Shown here piece by piece: positions 1 to 5,930 of a stretch of 6,068 nucleotides of DNA (positions are counted from its first letter, which is position 1; each line of letters begins with the position of its first letter). This DNA is from an uncultured Geobacteraceae bacterium (lineage in GTDB: Bacteria > Desulfobacterota > Desulfuromonadia > Geobacterales > Pseudopelobacteraceae). The notes under the pieces are model-generated. The model worked only from the letters and a program-made list of their open reading frames with translations, searched no databases and had not been told where the DNA came from. The stretch is from contig CAIRND010000556.1 in NCBI GenBank assembly GCA_903879825.1, forward strand, positions 1 through 6,068, written 5' to 3'. The position numbers and the translations under genes are program-made.

Positions 1-450
1 ACCGGGAGGGCTGGTAGCGCCATCACGGCAGAAATCGGCATCATGCGGATAACCGAACAGATCGACGCCCTGGAAACCATGGCGCTTGACCCTTTCAAGT
101 ATCTGGTAACCCCCAAGTTTATCGCCGCCATGATCTCTCTCCCGCTGCTGTGTGCCATCTTTGATGTAATCGGTATTTATGGCGGTTGGCTGGTTGGCGT
201 CAAGTTGCTGGGGGTTAATCCGGGGGCCTATTTCTATGAAATGGAAAAATCGGTGGTCTGGCGCGACGTCTACTCCGGTTTTGTAAAATCATTCTCCTTT
301 GGTTTGATCATTGCGTGGATCGGTTGCTATAAGGGTTATTACGCGGGGTACGGTGCCGAGGGAGTTTCCAAGGCAACAACCGAGTCGGTCGTACTAACGT
401 CCGTTATTATTCTCGTGTGGGACTACTTTCTCACCTCGGTGCTGCTCTGA
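1..450 (+). CDS. mlaE: MlaE-family phospholipid ABC transporter permease (3' part, start outside window)
   Basis: This is the inner-membrane permease of the Mla (Ttg2-type) lipid transporter, which pairs with the MlaF ATPase and the MlaD ring to move phospholipids between membranes. The reading frame is open from base 1 and already encodes the conserved family segment GRAGSAITAEIG at visible residues 2-13, followed by MRITEQIDALE. The ATG at 43 is therefore an internal methionine and not the start. 149 residues are visible, against about 260 for full-length family members, so roughly the N-terminal 40% is missing because the window begins inside the gene. Hydrophobic helices are seen at about visible residues 40-68, 92-116 and 127-148. 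The stop codon is one base before mlaF, implying coupled translation. Family assignment is by recognised motifs and by the neighbours; it is very likely right. Confidence 0.95.
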   Translation, partial: TGRAGSAITAEIGIMRITEQIDALETMALDPFKYLVTPKFIAAMISLPLLCAIFDVIGIYGGWLVGVKLLGVNPGAYFYEMEKSVVWRDVYSGFVKSFSFGLIIAWIGCYKGYYAGYGAEGVSKATTESVVLTSVIILVWDYFLTSVLL

Positions 451-451
451 C

Positions 452-1198
452 ATGATTACTCTTCGAAATGTTCATAAGTCATTCGGTCCGCAAAAGGTGC
501 TTGACGGGCTTGATCTTGACATCCCAGCGGGTAAAATCACCGCAATCATCGGACCAAGCGGCGAAGGCAAGAGCGTGCTGCTAAAGCACCTGATCGGCCT
601 GCTGCAGCCGGATAGCGGCGCGGTAGAGGTGGACGGTGAAAGTATTGTTGACCTGCGCCGCACTGAATTAAACCGGATCCGCGAAAAGTTCGGCATGCTG
701 TTTCAAAATGTGGCACTGTTCGATTCGATGACGGTTTTTGAAAACGTCGCGTTTCCACTGGAAGAAAAAACCTCCCTTTCAAAGGAAGAAATCCGGGGCA
801 GAGTTCTTACCGCTCTGGAAGATGTGGGGCTGAAAAACATTGAACACAAGTTTCCGGATGAACTCTCCGGTGGCATGAAAAAACGGGTTGGCCTGGCACG
901 GGCTGTGGTACTCAACCCGAAAATAATCATATTTGATGAGCCAACAACCGGACTCGACCCAATCATAAAACGGGCCATCCACCAGCTTATCAAGGATACC
1001 CACGCGAAATTCGGCTTTACTGCGGTGATTGTATCGCACGAAATACCGGAAATATTCGATGTGGCTCAAAACGTGGCCATGTTGTTTCGTGGCAAGATTC
1101 TGCAACACGGTACGCCGGATGAAATTATACATTCTACCGATCCGGCAATCAGGCAGTTCATCAGCGGCAGTCTTGATGGCCCGATCCAGATGGTTTAG
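452..1198 (+). CDS. mlaF: MlaF-type phospholipid ABC transporter ATP-binding protein
   Basis: This is the cytoplasmic ATPase that powers the MlaE permease. All nucleotide-binding motifs are intact in the 248 residues: Walker A GPSGEGKS at 34-41, Q-loop glutamine at 85, ABC signature LSGGM at 138-142, Walker B IIIFDE at 158-163, D-loop GLD at 167-169 and switch histidine H196. The Walker A variant with E-G-K-S and the signature followed by KKRVGLARA are typical of the MlaF/Mkl/Ttg2A branch of ABC proteins. Length is close to the usual ~250-270. The start lies one base after the mlaE stop (TGAcATG) with no convincing Shine-Dalgarno, so translation is probably coupled to mlaE. mlaD follows after 20 bases. 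Function is assigned from family and operon context; the substrate is inferred to be phospholipid. Confidence 0.96.
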   Translation: MITLRNVHKSFGPQKVLDGLDLDIPAGKITAIIGPSGEGKSVLLKHLIGLLQPDSGAVEVDGESIVDLRRTELNRIREKFGMLFQNVALFDSMTVFENVAFPLEEKTSLSKEEIRGRVLTALEDVGLKNIEHKFPDELSGGMKKRVGLARAVVLNPKIIIFDEPTTGLDPIIKRAIHQLIKDTHAKFGFTAVIVSHEIPEIFDVAQNVAMLFRGKILQHGTPDEIIHSTDPAIRQFISGSLDGPIQMV

Positions 1199-1218
1199 TC
1201 TACGAAGAGGTACGAAAT

Positions 1219-1671
1219 ATGAACATGATTAAGCTAGAAATGATGGTTGGCACTTTTATGCTGATCGGCATCCTTTGCCTGGGATATGTGTCAATCAAAC
1301 TGGGAAAAATGGAAATTGTCGGCGGCGATTTTTACTCTGTTACGGCCAAATTCGATTCGGTTTCCGGCTTGAAACCGGGTGCGCGTGTTGAAGTGGCCGG
1401 AGTCGAAGTCGGTAAAGTTGACCGAATCGCCCTTGATGTTAAAAGTGGCGATCGGGCACTGGCCGTTCTTAAAATAAAATCCGGCGTAAAAATCACTGAT
1501 GATGTTATCGCCTCGGTCCGGACAAGCGGTATCATTGGTGATAAATTTATCAAACTCCGCCCCGGTGGCTCCGAAAAAATGTTAAAAAATAATGACTCGA
1601 TTCGAGAGACCGAGTCGGCCATTGATATTGAAGAGTTGGTGAGCAAATTTATACATGGCAAGGTTGAGTAA
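1219..1671 (+). CDS. mlaD: MlaD-type MCE domain protein (periplasmic substrate-binding ring of the Mla transporter)
   Basis: This is a 150-residue membrane-anchored MCE protein. A single N-terminal transmembrane segment (about residues 8-25) is followed by one MCE domain (about 39-116). Recognisable family features are FDSVSGLKPGARVEVAGVEVG near 45-65 and the pore-loop region SVRTSGIIGDKFIKLRPG near 99-116. A short helix SAIDIEELVSKFIHG (133-147) matches the place where other MlaD proteins have their ring-forming C-terminal helix. The protein then stops, without the low-complexity tail of E. coli MlaD (183 residues), so it is short but complete. In the family, six copies form a ring on MlaFE that conducts lipid. 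GAAGAGG at 1204-1210, 8 bases upstream, supports this ATG over the one at 1225. The neighbours agree with the call. Confidence 0.94.
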   Translation: MNMIKLEMMVGTFMLIGILCLGYVSIKLGKMEIVGGDFYSVTAKFDSVSGLKPGARVEVAGVEVGKVDRIALDVKSGDRALAVLKIKSGVKITDDVIASVRTSGIIGDKFIKLRPGGSEKMLKNNDSIRETESAIDIEELVSKFIHGKVE

Positions 1672-1693
1672 CCGGCCGCAGAGGAATGTAGTA

Positions 1694-3064
1694 ATGAAAT
1701 TATTTGTCTGTATCTGCTGGGCATTGTGTGCCGGCGTAACTATCACCCACGCGGCTGAAACACCATCCGCACCACTTGTGTTAACCCTGGACGATTGTAT
1801 CCGCATGGCCTTGAAGTCGGCGCCTGAACTGGGTGAAGCCCAGAACGACATTGACCTGGCGACCAGCAAACTGGACGAAGCAAAGTCATACCGCTTTCCT
1901 CAGTTGGAGTTGACAACTCTGTTGGGACCAGCCCCGATGGCCTCCCGCGCAGACATTGACCCCAAAGTCCTCACCGACAAACCATTCAGTTTCAATGCGG
2001 TTACCTGGTTTACCAGCGCTGATGCCACTATCATCCAACCGCTCTACACTTTTGGCAAGATTTCCGAAAATATGAAGGCTGCCACCCACGGTATCGAAGT
2101 TGATCGCTCCCGCAAGCAGCAGCGGGCCAATGAGATTGTCCAGAAAGTGCATGAATACTATAATGGTCTGCTGCTGGCCCGAGAGATGAAGGAGCTGGTG
2201 CTGGAAGTCGAAGAGATCCTGATCAAAGCGCGCGAGAAGGCCCAGAAGCTCCTCAACCAGGGGTCCGATACGGTTGATGAAATGGATCTCTATAAACTTG
2301 ATGCCTTTTCGGGGATGGCCACGAAGTATCTTGAAGAGGCAAAAAAAGGTGAGGCGCTGGCACTGGCCGCACTACGGTCCCGACTGGGCCTGCCGGTAGA
2401 TGCAGTGCTGGAAACCGGCACCGAGCGACTTGCCATCACTGACGTCGAGATTCTTTCTCTTGAAACGTATATACAAAATGCCCGCAATAGGCGTCCCGAA
2501 TTTCACCAGATTTCTGAAGGGCTTAAAGCGCGCTCGGCGCTCATTGAGGCGGCCAAAGCCAACTATTATCCCGATATCTTTCTGGGAGGACTTTTCTCCT
2601 GGGCTTATGCTGACGAGCGGGAACGTGTCCAAAACCCCTACATTAACGATCAGTTCAATCATCTTGTTGCCGGTGTTGCTCTTGGGGCGCGCTGGAAACT
2701 TGATTTCGGTATAACCGGAGCTAAAGTGGCCGGTGAGCGCGCCCAGTATAATCGTCTGCTCAGTACCCGAGATTTTGCCGATGCCAACGTGCCGCTCCAG
2801 GTGAAAAAGTTTTACCTGGATCTGGTAGAAGCAAAAAACAGCACTATCGCAACGCGAAATGCCTATTTAAACGCCAAGAAATGGGCAGTAACCGCAATTG
2901 CCAACTTTGATTTTGGTATGGGACCCGCGAAAGACATCTTTGAGGCGCTGCAGGCATATTCAACCATGCGTGCCGACTTTTTTAAATCCATCTACAATTA
3001 TCGAATAGCAGCAGCCAATCTTGACTATGCTACAAATGAACCTTTACGCAGTCTCGAAAAATAA
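1694..3064 (+). CDS. TolC-family outer membrane efflux/channel protein inside the mla operon
   Basis: This is predicted to be an outer-membrane factor: trimers of such proteins form a beta-barrel in the outer membrane with a long alpha-helical tunnel in the periplasm. I chose ATG 1694 (456 residues) over the in-frame ATG at 1655. A purine-rich CAGAGGA (1679-1685) lies 8 bases upstream, and the protein then begins directly with a signal peptide (MKLFVC..., likely cleaved after THA at residue 20). The 1655 start would overlap mlaD and add 13 polar residues. Two OEP repeats are seen at about 32-230 and 255-445, each with long charged helices. Strand-like segments occur near 66-80, 105-120, 290-306 and 324-340, the second pair beginning YYPDIFLGG. 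Length is usual for TolC proteins. It lies between mlaD and mlaC with 22- and 16-base gaps, so it is probably co-transcribed; a role in lipid transport is inference. Confidence 0.9.
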   Translation: MKLFVCICWALCAGVTITHAAETPSAPLVLTLDDCIRMALKSAPELGEAQNDIDLATSKLDEAKSYRFPQLELTTLLGPAPMASRADIDPKVLTDKPFSFNAVTWFTSADATIIQPLYTFGKISENMKAATHGIEVDRSRKQQRANEIVQKVHEYYNGLLLAREMKELVLEVEEILIKAREKAQKLLNQGSDTVDEMDLYKLDAFSGMATKYLEEAKKGEALALAALRSRLGLPVDAVLETGTERLAITDVEILSLETYIQNARNRRPEFHQISEGLKARSALIEAAKANYYPDIFLGGLFSWAYADERERVQNPYINDQFNHLVAGVALGARWKLDFGITGAKVAGERAQYNRLLSTRDFADANVPLQVKKFYLDLVEAKNSTIATRNAYLNAKKWAVTAIANFDFGMGPAKDIFEALQAYSTMRADFFKSIYNYRIAAANLDYATNEPLRSLEK

Positions 3065-3080
3065 TCTGGAGGGAGGTCGC

Positions 3081-3671
3081 ATGTTAAAACGAATCCTATT
3101 GGTACTGACAGCGTCACTATTCACCGTTTCCGTTGCCTGTGCAAGCCCGACCGATGAGGTGAAAAAGACCGTCGATGAAGTCGTGCATATTGTGGCGGAC
3201 AAAGAGCTGAAAAAGCATGAGGTGAAACGTCGCCAAGCGCTGAAAAAAGCCATAAGTACCATTTTTGATTATTCAGAAATGGCGAAGCGCTCGCTCGGTA
3301 AACACTGGAACGTGCGCACCGCTGCCGAGAAGAAACAATTCGCGGAACTTTTTGCGACGCTGCTTGAAAACTCCTACGCCGGGAAGATTGAATCGTACAA
3401 CAATGAAAAAATTGTCTATATCAAAGAAATCGTAGAAGAGGAATATGCAGAGATAAAGTCGAAGGTTGTCACTGCGGCTCGCGATGAATTTACCCTTGAT
3501 TACAAGCTGTTTAAACAGAATGGCAAGTGGATGGTCTATGATGTTGTCATTGAAGGCGTGAGCCTTGTTTCAAATTATCGGAGCCAGTTTAATAAAATAA
3601 TCACCTCGAGCAGTTACGAGAAGCTGGTGAAAAAACTGCAGAGTAAAAACGAGGAATTGAAGGCGCCCTGA
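3081..3671 (+). CDS. mlaC: MlaC/Ttg2D-family periplasmic phospholipid-binding protein
   Basis: This is the soluble shuttle that in characterised systems carries a phospholipid across the periplasm between the MlaD ring and the outer membrane. The 196-residue product has an N-terminal signal peptide (MLKRILLVLTASLF...) with an Ala-Cys-Ala site at 19-21. Family motifs are FDYSEMAKRSLGKHWN at 62-77 and GKWMVYDVVIEGVSLVSNYR at 148-167, both typical of the MlaC/Ttg2D (toluene tolerance) family; the length is also typical. ATG 3081 is chosen over the upstream in-frame ATG at 3021. A very strong, repeated Shine-Dalgarno (GGAGGGAGGT, 3068-3077) precedes it, the signal peptide starts at once, and 3021 would lie deep inside the TolC-like gene. 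It is the last mla gene; no mlaB follows. C20 also fits a loose lipobox, noted separately. Confidence 0.94.
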   Translation: MLKRILLVLTASLFTVSVACASPTDEVKKTVDEVVHIVADKELKKHEVKRRQALKKAISTIFDYSEMAKRSLGKHWNVRTAAEKKQFAELFATLLENSYAGKIESYNNEKIVYIKEIVEEEYAEIKSKVVTAARDEFTLDYKLFKQNGKWMVYDVVIEGVSLVSNYRSQFNKIITSSSYEKLVKKLQSKNEELKAP

Positions 3672-3687
3672 AAAGGTGTGAATTGTC

Positions 3688-3715
3688 TTGACACTCGCTT
3701 TATGGCTATGATAAA
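3688..3715 (+). promoter_or_regulatory. Candidate sigma70 promoter for the cold-shock gene
   Basis: A perfect -35 hexamer TTGACA (3688-3693) is followed after 16 bases by GATAAA (3710-3715), a 4-of-6 match to the -10 box, within the A/T-rich stretch CTATGATAAAC. Transcription would start near 3722, giving a leader of roughly 140 bases before the cold-shock start codon. No better-placed promoter is visible in this intergenic region. The -35 box also forms half of a small palindrome TGTC-TT-GACA (3684-3693), possibly by chance. The call rests on sequence alone. Confidence 0.6.
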
Positions 3716-3721
3716 CGACTC

Positions 3722-3864
3722 GGGCACGCAGTTTCGGAAGTTTTTGCAGAACGTTGCAAGTAGCACGTTTGACCAGGCTTTGCGCTTTTCCTGCATCAGA
3801 CTCCAGAAACTATAGCGGTAACCAACCGTACCGGTGAAAACCGGACACAAAAGGAGGCAGGAAA
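3722..3864 (+). promoter_or_regulatory. Long 5' leader of the cold-shock gene with hairpins next to the ribosome binding site
   Basis: The segment between the predicted promoter and the start codon holds no credible gene. Its last part is rich in repeated CGGT/ACCG words. CCGGT (3831-3835) and ACCGG (3840-3844) form a 5-bp stem closed by a GAAA tetraloop. CGGT (3816-3819) can pair with ACCG (3825-3828), and that ACCG can instead pair with CGGT (3832-3835), so the folds compete. The ribosome binding site AAGGAGG (3851-3857), 7 bases before the ATG, lies 6 bases after the last hairpin. Long structured leaders are known to control cold-shock mRNAs in E. coli. Whether this one does so is inference; I see no clear copy of the E. 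coli cold box. Confidence 0.5.
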
Positions 3865-4065
3865 ATGGCACAGGGTAAAGTTAAATGGTTTAACGACACA
3901 AAAGGTTTTGGATTCATCGAGCAGGAAGGCGGCGAAGACGTTTTTGTTCATTTTTCCGCAATTGGCGGAGATGGTTTCAAGTCGCTTGCAGAAGGTGATG
4001 CAGTAACTTTTGAAATCACTCAGGGCCCGAAAGGTCTTCAGGCTGCAAACGTGGTTAAAAAGTAA
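3865..4065 (+). CDS. CspA-family cold-shock protein (single-stranded nucleic-acid-binding)
   Basis: This 66-residue protein is a single cold-shock domain, a five-stranded OB-fold that binds single-stranded RNA and DNA and acts in the cytoplasm as an RNA chaperone. The start matches the family (MAQGKVKWFND). RNP1 is KGFGFI at residues 13-18 and RNP2 is VFVHF at 26-30, including the aromatic residues that stack on bases (W8, F15, F17, F27, H29, F30). The C-terminal part EGDAVTFEITQGPKGLQAANV is also canonical. The length is normal. An optimal Shine-Dalgarno AAGGAGG lies 7 bases upstream, predicting high expression. The gene has its own candidate promoter and a strong terminator, so it is probably a one-gene unit separate from the mla operon. 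Bacteria usually carry several csp paralogues, so I give no specific gene letter, and cold induction is not proven. Confidence 0.97.
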   Translation: MAQGKVKWFNDTKGFGFIEQEGGEDVFVHFSAIGGDGFKSLAEGDAVTFEITQGPKGLQAANVVKK

Positions 4066-4094
4066 TTTTTACTGGAACTCTGTATGTTCTCTAG

Positions 4095-4122
4095 AGCCCG
4101 CTGATTTCAGCGGGCTTTTTTT
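4095..4122 (+). terminator. Intrinsic terminator of the cold-shock gene, overlapping the ygiQ 3' end
   Basis: A perfect 9-bp stem AGCCCGCTG (4095-4103) / CAGCGGGCT (4108-4116) with an ATTT loop is followed by an unbroken run of seven T (4116-4122), 29 bases after the cold-shock stop codon. This is a textbook Rho-independent terminator for the plus strand. On the minus strand the same hairpin is not followed by a U-run (CTAGAGAACAT follows), so it should not terminate ygiQ transcripts efficiently. Confidence 0.93.
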
Positions 4123-5927
4123 ACGGGTAGTTTTCGGTGCTGTAGCGCCGGACGCTGCTCAATCCCGGTTCCCGTCCCCCAGAGTAACGCAGAATCACCT
4201 TCCCGTCCCAGCTCCTTTAAAGCTTCCAACACTTTTGTCCGTTCTGCCGGCACATGCCACAGCAGCAAAGATTTTTGCAGTCCCTTGTCTCGGTCGCTTG
4301 TAGCCGTATAAACCCGCGTGCCGGTCATCGGATCGATACCACTGTAGAACATGCAGGTGGCAATCGTGCCGGGGGTCGGAGTGAAATCCTGCACCTGTTC
4401 CACCTTCATGCCCATTTTTTTAAGAATAAGTGCCAGTTCGAGCATATCAGCCAGCGTACAACCGGGATGTCCTGAAATCAGGTACGGCACGATGTACTGG
4501 CGCTTGCCAAGCCGCAGGTTTTCCTCATGGAAACGAGCGAAAAAAGTCTCAAAGGCTTTTTTACCCGGTTTGCGCATGATGTCGGTGACACGATCTACCA
4601 GGTGCTCCGGAGCAATTTTGAGCAGACCGCTCACGTGATGACCTGTCAACTCACTGAAATAGGCTGGCTGCTTCTCAAGCAGATCATAGCGCACTCCGGA
4701 CGAAACAGCGGTGTGCTTGACACCGGCCAAAGATCGTGCCGCCTGCAACAGTGATGTTGCCGGTTTGTCACCCGTGCGCAGATTTTTGCAGATATTTGGA
4801 AAGATGCAGCTTTCGCGCTGACATTTTTTCATGGCATCAGAATTACTGCAGCCGAGTCCAAACATGTTGGCGGTCGGTCCGCCGATGTCACTGACAGAGC
4901 CGCGAAACCACGATTTACGGGTCATTGCCGTTATTTCATCCAGAATGGATCGTTGGCTGCGCGACTGTATTGTTTTTCCTTGATGCATGGTTATGGCGCA
5001 GAAAGCACAGCCGCCGAAGCAGCCGCGATGACTGGTGATGGAGGTCTTGATCTGTTCCCAGGCCGGAATCGTTTCGCTATACGATGGGTGCGGACTCTTT
5101 TCAAAAGGGAGGGCATAGATGCTGTCCATTTCAGCCTCTGTCAGAGGGAGCGCCGGTGGATTGCACACAAGCGCCCGATTGCCGTGCTGCTGAAGTACCG
5201 TCTGGGCAGACCAGGGATTTTGCTGAAGATAGGCAACCCGAAATGCCTCCGCAAATTTTTCTTTGGAGGCGGATATCTCTTCATATGAGGGGATCGTGAC
5301 ATGAGTACCGCTATCAAGTCCGCTGCAACCGTATGCCGTACCCCGCACATCACGAATTTCCGCCAGTCGCTCGCCATCCCGCATCCGTTCGGCCACTGCT
5401 AAAATCGCCCGTTCGGCCATGCCATAGATCAGCAGATCCGCTTTGGCATCAAACAGAATGGAGCGCCGTACCTTGTTTTCCCAAAAATCATAGTGGGCAA
5501 AACGGCGCAGCGAGGCTTCGATGCCTCCAATCACAATTGGAATGTCTTTGAAAGCTTCTTTCAGGCGGGAGGTATAAATCATCGTTGCCCGGTTGGGGCG
5601 CGCTCCATGCCGATTGCCGGGTGTGTAGGCGTCATCATGGCGCAGCTTTCGGGCCGGGGTATAGTGGGATACCATGGAATCCATTGCGCCGGCCGAAACG
5701 GCAAAGAACAGCCGAGGGCGCCCAAGGGTCATGAACGGCTCTTTTGAACGCCAGTCAGGTTGGGCTATGATGCCGACCCGAAAACCGTGCGCTTCAAGCC
5801 AGCGGGCCAACAGCGGCACACCAAAGGAGGGGTGGTCGATATAGGCATCGCCGTTGATAAAGATTACGTCAAGCTCAGCCCAGCCGCGTTGCCGCATTTC
5901 TTCTACTGTTGTCGGAATAAATGGCAT
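4107..5927 (-). CDS. ygiQ: YgiQ/UPF0313 family radical SAM protein
   Basis: This 606-residue protein of the YgiQ (UPF0313) family has no established biochemical role that I know of. The N-terminal family domain (about 1-280) contains GDAYIDHPSFG (26-36), GFRVGIIAQPDW (48-59), LRHDDAYTPGN (95-105) and GGIEASLRR (134-142). The radical SAM core follows, with the [4Fe-4S]-binding CxxxCxxC at C303, C307 and C310 (RGCFGGCAFC). A second cysteine group, C360, C369, C374 and C380, lies behind DIGGPTANM. The C-terminal part (about 505-590, including QVQDFTPTPG) matches the domain found after the core in this family. It ends about 130 residues before E. coli YgiQ (739), lacking the basic, low-complexity tail. 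ATG 5927 aligns with the conserved FLPxxxEEM opening; no Shine-Dalgarno is visible and argC ends 3 bases upstream, so coupling is likely. Confidence 0.94.
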   Translation of the reverse strand: MPFIPTTVEEMRQRGWAELDVIFINGDAYIDHPSFGVPLLARWLEAHGFRVGIIAQPDWRSKEPFMTLGRPRLFFAVSAGAMDSMVSHYTPARKLRHDDAYTPGNRHGARPNRATMIYTSRLKEAFKDIPIVIGGIEASLRRFAHYDFWENKVRRSILFDAKADLLIYGMAERAILAVAERMRDGERLAEIRDVRGTAYGCSGLDSGTHVTIPSYEEISASKEKFAEAFRVAYLQQNPWSAQTVLQQHGNRALVCNPPALPLTEAEMDSIYALPFEKSPHPSYSETIPAWEQIKTSITSHRGCFGGCAFCAITMHQGKTIQSRSQRSILDEITAMTRKSWFRGSVSDIGGPTANMFGLGCSNSDAMKKCQRESCIFPNICKNLRTGDKPATSLLQAARSLAGVKHTAVSSGVRYDLLEKQPAYFSELTGHHVSGLLKIAPEHLVDRVTDIMRKPGKKAFETFFARFHEENLRLGKRQYIVPYLISGHPGCTLADMLELALILKKMGMKVEQVQDFTPTPGTIATCMFYSGIDPMTGTRVYTATSDRDKGLQKSLLLWHVPAERTKVLEALKELGREGDSALLWGTGTGIEQRPALQHRKLPVKKAR

Positions 5928-5930
5928 AAG

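Noticed and set aside
472..1132. Several minus-strand open frames opposite mlaF
   Set aside because: They are opposite a gene with all ABC motifs intact, and their translations have no recognisable domain; they are shadows of the real gene.
1655..1693. Upstream in-frame ATG (1655) as start of the TolC-like gene
   Set aside because: It overlaps the mlaD 3' end, has no Shine-Dalgarno and adds 13 polar residues before the signal peptide. ATG 1694 has a purine-rich site at the right distance.
1694..1753. Lipobox in the TolC-like signal peptide (cysteines at residues 6, 8 and 12)
   Set aside because: The residues before each cysteine (V, I, L) are not the small residues needed at -1. Cleavage after T-H-A at residue 20 fits signal peptidase I.
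3021..3080. Upstream in-frame ATG (3021) as start of mlaC
   Set aside because: It lies inside the TolC-like gene, would add 20 non-signal residues, and the very strong Shine-Dalgarno at 3068-3077 points to ATG 3081.
3769..3797. Second possible promoter TTGACC ... TGCATC upstream of the cold-shock gene
   Set aside because: The -10 element matches the consensus poorly; the TTGACA/GATAAA pair at 3688-3715 is clearly better.
3614..3871. Minus-strand open frame of 85 codons covering the cold-shock leader
   Set aside because: It overlaps the mlaC end, the leader and the cold-shock ribosome binding site, resembles no family I recognise, and no ribosome binding site is evident. It is most likely a chance frame.
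4254..5747. Plus-strand open frames opposite ygiQ
   Set aside because: They lie opposite a complete, well-conserved radical SAM gene and show no recognisable protein features.
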